Source: Leptospira vanthielii serovar Holland str. Waz Holland = ATCC 700522 (lineage in GTDB: Bacteria > Spirochaetota > Leptospiria > Leptospirales > Leptospiraceae). Taken from it: a stretch of DNA of 64,000 bases. Numbering within the stretch: the stretch's first letter is position 1; every line of letters begins with the position of its first letter. Shown here piece by piece: positions 49,664 through 58,177 of this stretch. Location of the stretch: assembly GCF_000332455.1 (NCBI RefSeq), contig NZ_AOGY02000062.1:67001-131000 (forward strand), written 5' to 3'. The translations under genes and the position numbers were made by a program. The notes under the pieces are model-generated. The model worked only from the letters and a program-made list of their open reading frames with translations, was not told the DNA's origin and did no database searches.

Positions 49664-51808
49664 TTATGCCAAAAATCCCTTCCCAAACCCGGGGGGAGGT
49701 CCGTTTTGTGCATACAATTCCGTGCGTTCCAAATACAATTTTGCCGCTTTGTCAGAAGGATCGATACCAAAAACAGCGCGAAATCCTGCGCCGGCCTTTT
49801 CAAACTCCCCATCCCAAAACAAATTTACACTTTCTTCAAACTGATCTTTTGTTTTTAACTTTAAATCAAAAGATTCTTCCACACCTTCCACCAACACTTG
49901 CGCGATCCCTATTAACTTTTGTTTGGCTGGAATCTTAATAAAATCTAACAAACGGTGTGGATAGGAATCAGGATGTTTTAATTCAAGGAGTGCATCTAAA
50001 CTTAAAATAATTTTGGCACCGTATTTTTTGGTCATGGATTCTAATGAGTTGGCAACACCCATCGAATCGGAGAGAACTGCGGACTCAATCCTTTGTTCTT
50101 CACCAATAATACCTAACATAAGCTCCCCAAAATGAATCCCCACTCCGATTTGAATGTCGCCGATCCGGTGGGGTTTTGATTCTTTGTTCCATCTTGCAAT
50201 TGTTTTGTGCATTTCAATACCAGCAGACAAAGCATCTTCCGGTTGTTTTTCAAACAAAGCAAAAATGGCATCTCCCACATACTTTTCAATAAATCCATTA
50301 TGAGACCTGATGGTAGGCCCCACTTGGCGCAAATAATCATTCAGAAAAAGAAATGTTTCTTCAGGGCTTAAAGTTTCAGAGATAGCGGTAAAATCACGAA
50401 TATCAGAAGACAATACTGACATTTGTTTTACGATAAAATCTCCACGTTTGACCCTGGTTTTAGATTGTTGAGAAAATAATTGAATGAGTCGTAAAGGTAC
50501 AAACTTCGCATATACTTGGTTAGATGCCTCTAGCCGATTATTTACTTCAATTAATTCTGTCGTTAAAGTATCCATAGAAGAATAAAACCGAGCATTCCTT
50601 CTCGCAAGGAGAATACTCTGAAACAAAAAGAATACAAAAAGAGAAAATGGCATAATCGGTTGGGATTGAAACCAATAATTCCCAGCCATCAAATCATGGG
50701 TAGACCCAAGCATAAGTAACAGTGATCCATAAAATACCAAACTACTATCTCTCTTTTTCTGGCGGTAGATCTTAAGAATTACATAAAAAGAACATACACT
50801 AAAAAATAGAATCACCACTTGTGAAAAAATATTTGTTTTGGTGAAGAGTTTAGCATCTGTTAAAACTACAAAGGAAACATAACAAGCAGTAATACTCCAA
50901 CACGAGTACAACATCCATTTCGGAACTTCCGAACGGCCGGGAAATAAACTCTTCAAATACCCTAAGAAAAAACACACAAGCAGAGGTGCCGATGTATAAT
51001 CTAATACTTGCATCCAATGCCAAGAGAAATCTGGAAATGCATAAATGATATAGTAGTTATCGAGTACAACAAGTCGCAGCCCAGTGAACAGACAAAACAA
51101 AGCAAAAAAAAGGGAACTTTTCTCTTCCCTACGAAAGAAAAAAACAGTCAGCTGGTAGAGAGCCATGGTCAACATAGCACCAAAAACAAATACCTCTCCC
51201 GCCGAATAAATTAATGATTCGTTTTGAATGACTTCTTTGGTTCCAATTTCAATTGGTTTTCTGTACCCACCACGAGCATGATGAAAATTACTGACCACAA
51301 AGAGTATTTCTTGTTCATAGTCTTCTGGTTGAAAGGATACATATTGGATTTGGTATTTGGGAATGGCACTTAGTTCATCCGCTCCCACCTTTCCAGAACT
51401 CGCTATTTTTTGACGATTGATATAGAGTTCGTAGGAACTCGTTGCTGGTTGTACTCGAAGATAATAACGAATGTTTGGATCTGGAACTCTAAATGTTAGG
51501 CGGAATACCGCATAACCATCGCCACCTTCTCCTTCCGGTCGGTAAGAATTCCAAGAAGAAGGAACTTTAACATAAATTTTGTTCGGTTCCTTTATTTTTT
51601 CAAATAAACTTTCGCCATAAACTTCTCCCCAATACAATTCCCATTCGCCACTAGTGGAAAGTTTTTTATGATCTTTTACATACTCAGGAGGAAGTTCCAG
51701 ATAACCTTTGATCGCCTCAGGAGAAGTGCCAAAATTGCAGGAACATAATACAAATATAGAAATAAAAAATATAAAAACCGATGAGATGGTTTTCACTATT
51801 TTTCCCAT
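49664..51808 (-). CDS. 7TMR-DISM class III nucleotide cyclase, C1-like half
   Basis: 714 residues from the ATG at 51808; an ATG 18 bases upstream is possible. Lipobox-like signal (FVLCSC), an extracellular jelly-roll (7TMR-DISMED2-like, ~50-195), seven membrane helices, a coiled linker and a C-terminal class III cyclase domain. Both metal Asp residues are present: SSDIRDF (codon 50402-50404) and YVGDAIFA (50270-50272). The Asn and Arg that stabilise the transition state are replaced: DSMGVANS has Gly (50057-50059) and Ser. This is the residue pattern of animal C1 halves, so alone it should be inactive. The start overlaps the stop of its paralogue by 13 bases. Confidence 0.87.
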   Translation of the reverse strand: MGKIVKTISSVFIFFISIFVLCSCNFGTSPEAIKGYLELPPEYVKDHKKLSTSGEWELYWGEVYGESLFEKIKEPNKIYVKVPSSWNSYRPEGEGGDGYAVFRLTFRVPDPNIRYYLRVQPATSSYELYINRQKIASSGKVGADELSAIPKYQIQYVSFQPEDYEQEILFVVSNFHHARGGYRKPIEIGTKEVIQNESLIYSAGEVFVFGAMLTMALYQLTVFFFRREEKSSLFFALFCLFTGLRLVVLDNYYIIYAFPDFSWHWMQVLDYTSAPLLVCFFLGYLKSLFPGRSEVPKWMLYSCWSITACYVSFVVLTDAKLFTKTNIFSQVVILFFSVCSFYVILKIYRQKKRDSSLVFYGSLLLMLGSTHDLMAGNYWFQSQPIMPFSLFVFFLFQSILLARRNARFYSSMDTLTTELIEVNNRLEASNQVYAKFVPLRLIQLFSQQSKTRVKRGDFIVKQMSVLSSDIRDFTAISETLSPEETFLFLNDYLRQVGPTIRSHNGFIEKYVGDAIFALFEKQPEDALSAGIEMHKTIARWNKESKPHRIGDIQIGVGIHFGELMLGIIGEEQRIESAVLSDSMGVANSLESMTKKYGAKIILSLDALLELKHPDSYPHRLLDFIKIPAKQKLIGIAQVLVEGVEESFDLKLKTKDQFEESVNLFWDGEFEKAGAGFRAVFGIDPSDKAAKLYLERTELYAQNGPPPGFGKGFLA

Positions 51809-53912
51809 GCAGATACCCCATCCCAATCTTCACCAACACCTGCGGTTTGGTAGTATTCGCATCTTTCAATATAAATTTGTGCTGCCAAATCTTCAGGATT
51901 GTTTGCAAATACAGCACGAAATCCTTCCAATGCAGAAACAAAATCAGCACGTTCATAATCAAAAATCGCCGCTTCAAATTGTTCTCTATTTTCAATTTTT
52001 TTATTAGAAATTGCATCGATGTCGGGAATCAAAACCTCGGCAATCATTACTGTTTCTTGTTTTCCTTTAACTCGCACAAAATCCAAAATCCGATAAGGAA
52101 TTGTATCTAAATCTTCGTGCAACATAAGAGATGTTAGGCTAACCAAAATTCTTGCACCATATTTTTTTGTTAAACCTTGAATACGACTCGAAAGATTGAC
52201 AGTATCAGAAATCACCGTAGATTCGAATCTTTCTTCTTCTCCCAAAATTCCGAGCATGGTATCCCCTGAATGGATTCCAATTCCAGCATGTAGTGGTAAA
52301 TAACCGAAAGTTATCCTACGTTCATTATATTTTTCTAATTCCCATTGGATATCTTCAGCGGCCTTGATTGAATTCTGAATCCCCCCGTCAAACAATGCCA
52401 TGATGGCACTTCCAATATATTTATCGATAAAACCATTATTTTTGCGAACACAAGGCCCAATCCGTCCTAAATAAGAATTGGTAAATAACATTCTATTTTC
52501 AAGAGGTATAGAATAAATAATATCCCAATATTCCCAAATATCTGCAAACAAAACTGTAATTTCCCTTTCGCTACTATCACCTAACCGAACTTCTTCGATA
52601 CTTTCCTTACCTAAATGTGTTAAAAAGTCGCGGGGAATAAATTTAGCGTAAAATCGATTTGTTAAAATAAACTGTTCGTTGATAGTTTCAAATTCTTCTT
52701 TTAAAAGTATTTTTTTACGAAAGGTTCTTGCCGTACGAAGTGTAACAATTGTAGATTGCACACCAAAAAACAAAAACACAGCAATTTGCGATAATGTGGA
52801 ATCTCCCCCCCCCCACTATACGCAAGGAAAACATCATAAACAAAACCAACAAATAATATCAAATATCCTAAAAAGAAAATTCCAGCATCCGGCAATCCTT
52901 TGGTTACCATCTGGTACAATCGAATCCCCAAAAAAACCGCATATACAATTCCCAACACTTGAAAAACGACTTCAAATTGAGTATATACTTCCGGTTTAAT
53001 AATCAAACCATAAACTAACATAAACTGTACGTAGGCGCTAAAGTATAAAATGATTTTTGTATCAATAAAACGAGGGAAAAGGCCATCCACAAACCATAAA
53101 AAGAGTATTCCCAATACGAACACAGATGCATATTCCGCATAAATTACTAAATCCCAAGGTATATTGGGAAACATTGCATAAATGGTTTTACTTCCAATAA
53201 AGGGGATCCTAACCGCAAAAACCAAACAGAAGAACCCGAAATAAAAAGCTTCTCTCTGTTTGTTGCGATAGAAAAATAAAATAAAATGATACAAACCAAA
53301 CATGAATATAGCGCCTGTTAAAGCTAAATCCATAGTACTTTGTGCCAAAATATAGTTTTGAACACTTTCTGCGAGCCCAAATACAGGTGCATTCGGAAGG
53401 CCACCCTCTTTGTGATGAAAGTTGCTAACTTCAATACGAATCTGGAGTTTGTCCTTTGCAGAAATTGTGAAACTTTGACCTTGGGCACTCGGAGTTGTAG
53501 TTTCTTTCGTATGACCAGGAACACCTGACACCAAACTTCTGTTACCCGCAATCAGTCGAAATGCCGTGCGAACTTCAGGTAAATAAACCGAATAAATCTG
53601 AGTTTCTTCCGGAAGTTTGATATCTAGCACATAAGTACCGAATCCCTTACCGTCTACTGCCCCTGATCGCAATGGTAACTGGTTCCAAAGAGCCGGCACT
53701 GGGAGATAAGTGGGAGCAGTTGCATCGGAAGGAACATCGAACTCCTCCGGAAAATATTTCCAATCCCCCTGGAGTGCAACCGCAGAACCAGATTCAAAAG
53801 GAAATGTTCGCAAATCCAATTCACCCGAATGAACCTGGGGCGAGGGAGCAACCATACGACAAGCCGTTGCCAAAAATGCAATGGAGAGATAGATTAATGT
53901 CTGACGGGTCAT
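51796..53912 (-). pseudogene. 7TMR-DISM class III cyclase, C2-like half, split by a G10 frameshift
   Basis: Two frames form one gene. 52701-53912 codes for a signal, jelly-roll and most of the seven-helix domain; 51796-52779 codes for the last helix, linker and cyclase domain. They align end to end with the 714-residue paralogue. The shift is at ten C on the plus strand (52805-52814, ten G in the mRNA); 8 or 11 would restore a ~705-residue protein. The cyclase domain has Ser for the second metal Asp (KYIGSAIMALF, codon 52408-52410) but keeps Asn (52195-52197) and Arg (52183-52185) in DTVNLSSR: the C2 pattern. A real phase-variable gene or a sequencing error; both fit. First of the two-gene unit. 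Confidence 0.8.
52805..52814. repeat. Ten-base C/G homopolymer at the frameshift
   Basis: Ten C on the plus strand (G10 on the coding strand) in the loop between helices six and seven of the receptor domain. Lengths of 8 or 11 would put the receptor and cyclase in one frame; 10 and 9 do not. It is by far the longest G/C run in the window. Confidence 0.93.
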
Positions 53913-53988
53913 CCCTAACCTTCAGAGACTCGAAGGACACGAATTTGGAAAGGAAGTTTTCGAATTAAAAAAAATAATATTTTTTGGT

Positions 53989-54016
53989 TTGTACGACCAC
54001 AATGATTACCTATTAT
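53989..54016 (+). promoter_or_regulatory. Sigma-70-type promoter of the FliG-like gene
   Basis: TTGTAC (53989-53994), a 16-base spacer, then TATTAT (54011-54016). Transcription would start at about 54023, only a few bases before the ATG at 54026. No Shine-Dalgarno is visible, so the mRNA is probably leaderless or nearly so. Confidence 0.55.
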
Positions 54017-54025
54017 GTCTCTTAA

Positions 54026-55267
54026 ATGAAATCTTCTTCCGGATCCAATAAAGCCGCCCTTGCCTACCAAATCTTAGGTCGCTATTTACCGGATGAAGTG
54101 TTCTCTCATTTGAGTGATTCCGAGATCGAATCCCTTCTCTTAAAAGTAGAGTCCAATCCATCCCCAACTAAGGGACAGGAAAAAGACATCCTCCTTTCCT
54201 TCACGCGTTTCCTCCAAAAAAAAGGAAATCAAGGAACCGCAAGAAACCCAAACCAAGCTAACTTTGGCGGTGCCGGCTCGAAGGGCGGGTATACGAATTA
54301 CGATAATAACCCAAAATCCTCGGATGGGTATGATGGCAGACTAGGCAGTCGGAATGGAAACGAAGGCGAATATACAAATAACGCATATTCCCCTAAACAA
54401 GGGGGGAAAACGGATCCTGCCTTCGGAAATTCACCTATCGAGGGCGGTTTTACGAATAACAACGATAATCCCCAATCCCAGAGTGTGGGCGGGAAATATG
54501 CGCATAGCGAACATCCAGACACAAACGAATTGTATTCCCTCCTCCAAGAAATCTTAAAAGAGGAAGATTCTAAGTCGGGTGTTCCGCTTTGGCCCGAACT
54601 TCCGACTTATTCTTTGGAAATGCTCCGAAACCTGACCATGGACGAATCCTCCGAGGTTGTGGCCCGAATTCTTAGTTTTTCTGATCCGGAAACGGCTTCT
54701 GAGGTTCTAGCGGAATACCCGGAAAACCACAGGGAAGATATCATTTTAGCACTTTCCGAAATTGATTACCATTCGGACCGGGAAAGGGACCAATTGGAGC
54801 GATTTCTCCGGTTCAAAATGGAACTCATTCAGAAAAAAATGCCCGTTTCGAAAATCCGCAGCCGCAAGGCAAAAACCGCGGGGGAAATTCTCACTCGACT
54901 TCCTTTTTTACCATCTCAAAATTTAATTGAACGAATTCAGAAAAAAAGCCCAGAATATGCCGAAACTATAGTAGAACACTACTTTCGTTTGGAAGACCTC
55001 CTTCATTTAGGAAGGACGAGCCTCACTCGGTTCTTTTCTGAGATCCATCCTCTTGTCCTTGCTTGTGCATTGAAAGGAGTGGAGACAGATTTTCGTGATC
55101 AAGTTTATTCCAATTTGGAATCTTGGCTTGTGAAAGAAATTAAGATCGAATGGGATTCGTTAGGTCCTGTCTCTTTAGCAGAAATCGAAGAAGCCCAAAA
55201 GGGAATCTTGGATAGACTACGTGAGGCAATGGATGAAGGCAAAGTGAAACTCTGGAGATTGAAGTAA
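54026..55267 (+). CDS. FliG-like flagellar motor-switch protein
   Basis: 413 residues. An N-terminal ~65-residue helical part (ALAYQILGRYLPDEVFSHLS) is followed by a Gly/Asn-rich linker (~70-165) with three ~27-residue repeats, then FliG-like middle and C-terminal armadillo domains (LLHLGRTSLTRFFSEIHPLVLACALKGV). The domain order and length differ from the standard ~340-residue FliG; it may be one of several FliG paralogues of leptospires. It couples to fliH (4-base gap), supporting a motor-switch or export-gate role. Confidence 0.75.
   Translation: MKSSSGSNKAALAYQILGRYLPDEVFSHLSDSEIESLLLKVESNPSPTKGQEKDILLSFTRFLQKKGNQGTARNPNQANFGGAGSKGGYTNYDNNPKSSDGYDGRLGSRNGNEGEYTNNAYSPKQGGKTDPAFGNSPIEGGFTNNNDNPQSQSVGGKYAHSEHPDTNELYSLLQEILKEEDSKSGVPLWPELPTYSLEMLRNLTMDESSEVVARILSFSDPETASEVLAEYPENHREDIILALSEIDYHSDRERDQLERFLRFKMELIQKKMPVSKIRSRKAKTAGEILTRLPFLPSQNLIERIQKKSPEYAETIVEHYFRLEDLLHLGRTSLTRFFSEIHPLVLACALKGVETDFRDQVYSNLESWLVKEIKIEWDSLGPVSLAEIEEAQKGILDRLREAMDEGKVKLWRLK
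54275..54517 (+). repeat. Three ~27-residue Gly/Asn-rich repeats in the FliG-like protein
   Basis: Residues ~84-110, 111-137 and 138-164 repeat the pattern G-G/E-Y/F-T-N-x-x-x-x-P-K/Q with an ~81-base period (GGYTNYDNNPK, GEYTNNAYSPK, GGFTNNNDNPQ). The unit lies between the N-terminal helices and the FliG middle domain. It is probably a flexible spacer. Confidence 0.7.
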
Positions 55268-55271
55268 GGAT

Positions 55272-56195
55272 ATGGCAAAACTCGTCTTTAAACCCATTCA
55301 AATTGCCGACTTACAAGAAGAAGTTGAGATTCAACTTCCTGATAAGTACAAAAAGTTCCATAAAACCGACGAACAAGAAGACTTCGAGATAGACCAAGAA
55401 GGGAATATCATCGAACAATACCAAGGTCCATCGATTGAAGAAATCGAAGCGGAACTACAAAGGTATCGCCAAGAGACAGAAGAACAAGTTCGTCAATTAT
55501 TAGAAGACGCCAAAAAACAAGCCAAAGCCATTGAAGAAGAAGGAAGAACTAAAGCCTTCCAAATGGTCCAGGACTCCAAAGAAAAAATTAAATTAGAAGA
55601 AGACTCTGGCCGTGCCAAAGCGGAACAAATCTTAGATCGTGCGAAGATGGAAGTCGAACGTATGATCAAAGAAGCCGAAATGAAACAGGCGGAGATTGAA
55701 CACGAGGCATACCAAAAAGGTTACGATGCAGGTCGTGAAGTAGGATTCAAAAAAGGCCAAGGGGAAGTGAGACGACTCATTGACCGACTAGGAACTATCA
55801 TTGGTAAGGCGATCGACATTCGTGAAGAAATGATTGCTGCTTCTGAAAAACAAATGGTAGAAATGATCCTTGTCATTGCAAGAAAAGTAATCAAAGACGA
55901 AATTATTGAACGTAAAGAAATTGTACTAAACAACATTCGCGAAGCAATGAAACGAATTAAAGATCGAGACAGAATTGATATTCGTGTTAACTTTGCTGAC
56001 TTGGAGCTTACAACAGCACATAAGGACGAACTCATCAAACTTATGGAATCACTCCGAAAGGTCAATATCTACGAGGATTCTCGAGTGGATCGTGGTGGAG
56101 TTATCATCGAAACAGATGTGGGAGCTATCGACGCAAGGATCTCTACGCAGCTCAAAGAAATCGAAGAGGCCATTCGAAACGTCGAACCGATATGA
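55272..56195 (+). CDS. fliH: Flagellar assembly protein FliH
   Basis: 307 residues. Long charged coiled coil (~60-165), then GxxxG-type helix steps and a C-terminal globular part (VILVIARKVIKDEIIERKE and VDRGGVIIETDVGAIDARI), typical of FliH/YscL. FliH dimers bind and restrain the FliI ATPase of the flagellar export apparatus. The gene follows the FliG-like gene by 4 bases; fliI is not next, as a signalling protein follows, overlapping the stop in ATGA. Confidence 0.86.
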   Translation: MAKLVFKPIQIADLQEEVEIQLPDKYKKFHKTDEQEDFEIDQEGNIIEQYQGPSIEEIEAELQRYRQETEEQVRQLLEDAKKQAKAIEEEGRTKAFQMVQDSKEKIKLEEDSGRAKAEQILDRAKMEVERMIKEAEMKQAEIEHEAYQKGYDAGREVGFKKGQGEVRRLIDRLGTIIGKAIDIREEMIAASEKQMVEMILVIARKVIKDEIIERKEIVLNNIREAMKRIKDRDRIDIRVNFADLELTTAHKDELIKLMESLRKVNIYEDSRVDRGGVIIETDVGAIDARISTQLKEIEEAIRNVEPI

Positions 56196-58177
56196 TTTCG
56201 AAAACCCGTATTTACAAACTCGTATTCGGGTTCGCATTGATTTTGTCACCAGCTACATTCAGTTTGGTGGCGGAACCTTGCGGGACCATGATCACATCCT
56301 TCGAAAGACCTGTTGTTTTAAAAACAGATTGGTTATTTAGGAAGGGTGACAACTTAGATTGGCGTGATGAATCAGTCGAAGAATCATTTTGGGTTAAACG
56401 ATCTGTTCCCGATTATGGAATTTCAAAAACAGAAAACCTAACAGGATATCACTGGTATCGCTGTTCATTCTATTTACCAGAAAACTATACAACCCCTGTA
56501 GAACCGATTGCAATCCAACTCGGCCGGATCAGAGATATTGATGAGTTTTTTCTAAATGGAACACTAATTGATAAAACAGGAACCGTTTTACCGAAAATAG
56601 AAGTAGATTTCCAAAAAATCCGAATTTATTCCCTACCGACTCACCTTCTCAAACCGGGCCTCAACGTGATGGCAATTCGCATTTATGCAGCGACCAATCT
56701 AAATGGACTGAAAGAAGCTCCAATGATTGCCAAAGAACGTCTGTTACGTGAAGAGGTCTTTTCGAAAGAAGCATTTGCAATGGTTTGCGGGTATGTATTT
56801 ATATTTATGGGGATCTATTTTTTAGTAGGTTCCATTGTTCGCGGTCGAGCCGGAGAGAACTTTTTCTTTGCTCTTTTTTCCATATTTATGGGGATCTATG
56901 TTTTACTCAGAACCCAACATCGCGATATTTTATTTGAAAATTTTACTTGGTCTTATGTTACAGAACTTTTAGTCCTCATCTGCCTTCCTGTATTTTTTAT
57001 CAACTTCATGCATCAGTATTTAAAGATGAAACGGAATGTTGTGTTACTGGTTTACGAAGTATTCCTTTTTGCTTTATTCGTAATCACTTTATTTTTTAGA
57101 ACTCCTAAGACTTGGATCTTAGTGATTGCTCTCTTTAATTATGCCTTACCAGTGGCAATGGGACTTGTGATTTACTTATTTGTAAACAATGGAAAAACAA
57201 ACATTGCAAAGGTGAAATACATTCTAATTGGTATTGCCTCGTTGTTGCCTACCATTTTGATCGACAGTCTTTCCGCTTTAGAAATCATCTCGATGCCAGG
57301 AACGCTCTATTTAGGATTTTTGATATTCCTTGTAATGATTTCAATCCAACTTTCGAACGATATTGTTTTGGGTTTGGAAAACTTTATCGAACAAGAAAAA
57401 GAACTGATCCAAATGGAAAGGGTGAAAACTGGATTTCTTATCAATTTATCCTCAGAATTCAAATCTGGAATGGAAAAAATTAAGAAGGCAATTGACAACA
57501 TATCTTCCAATCACGGAAAAAATAATGCCAAAGAAGCAACCAAAGTATCTACAAAAACGGCAGCTAAGAAGAAAACCAAATCCAAATCCGGTTCTAAACT
57601 AGAGTTAGATCCTGTAAAACAAGCTGAAGATCATATATCTTACATGAGTTTTATGGTAGAAGAAGCAATCCTTCTACGAAAATTAGAAGATAAAACATAT
57701 ATTCCTTTTTATGAAACCTTCTCGGTTGCAGAGTTGATTAGACACTGCGTCTCCAATGTTGAAAACCATTTGGAACAATACAGGAAAACGACTTCTATCG
57801 AAGTAAAACCGAATGATTTAGAAGTATATTTTCCAAAAGAATTGTTCTTTTGTATCTTAAGAAATCTAATTGAAAATGCCTATCAATACACCGATCCAAA
57901 AACTGACATCGGCATAGAATTTTTTAACCGTGATGGTTATCACCAACTCATTGTTATGGATGAAGGTATGGGACTCAGCCAACTAGAAATGGAAACTATT
58001 TTTCAGAAATTTGTTAGAGGATACCGTGATAAAAAAAATGAAATCCCAGGTGCTGGCATTGGTTTAACTTTAGTTGAGGCCACAACAAAATTTCTAGGCG
58101 GAACAGTGAGTTTAAAATCAAGCGAAGGTATGGGAGCAAAATTCACAATTCGTATCCCGGAGAAACCTAAAAAATGA
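56192..58177 (+). CDS. 7TMR-DISM histidine-kinase-like protein without phospho-acceptor His
   Basis: 661 residues. Signal peptide, extracellular jelly-roll (~50-180), seven membrane helices (~195-400), a Lys-rich linker, then a kinase region. The dimerisation helix reads FLINLSSEFKSGM where active kinases have N-x-S-H-E; Ser (codon 57452-57454) replaces His. The ATPase domain is complete: N box NLIENAYQY, G1 DEGMGL, G2 GAGIGLTL. It could work as an ATP-binding scaffold or phosphorylate another partner. It overlaps fliH and the next gene by ATGA, so they form one unit. Confidence 0.85.
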   Translation: MISKTRIYKLVFGFALILSPATFSLVAEPCGTMITSFERPVVLKTDWLFRKGDNLDWRDESVEESFWVKRSVPDYGISKTENLTGYHWYRCSFYLPENYTTPVEPIAIQLGRIRDIDEFFLNGTLIDKTGTVLPKIEVDFQKIRIYSLPTHLLKPGLNVMAIRIYAATNLNGLKEAPMIAKERLLREEVFSKEAFAMVCGYVFIFMGIYFLVGSIVRGRAGENFFFALFSIFMGIYVLLRTQHRDILFENFTWSYVTELLVLICLPVFFINFMHQYLKMKRNVVLLVYEVFLFALFVITLFFRTPKTWILVIALFNYALPVAMGLVIYLFVNNGKTNIAKVKYILIGIASLLPTILIDSLSALEIISMPGTLYLGFLIFLVMISIQLSNDIVLGLENFIEQEKELIQMERVKTGFLINLSSEFKSGMEKIKKAIDNISSNHGKNNAKEATKVSTKTAAKKKTKSKSGSKLELDPVKQAEDHISYMSFMVEEAILLRKLEDKTYIPFYETFSVAELIRHCVSNVENHLEQYRKTTSIEVKPNDLEVYFPKELFFCILRNLIENAYQYTDPKTDIGIEFFNRDGYHQLIVMDEGMGLSQLEMETIFQKFVRGYRDKKNEIPGAGIGLTLVEATTKFLGGTVSLKSSEGMGAKFTIRIPEKPKK

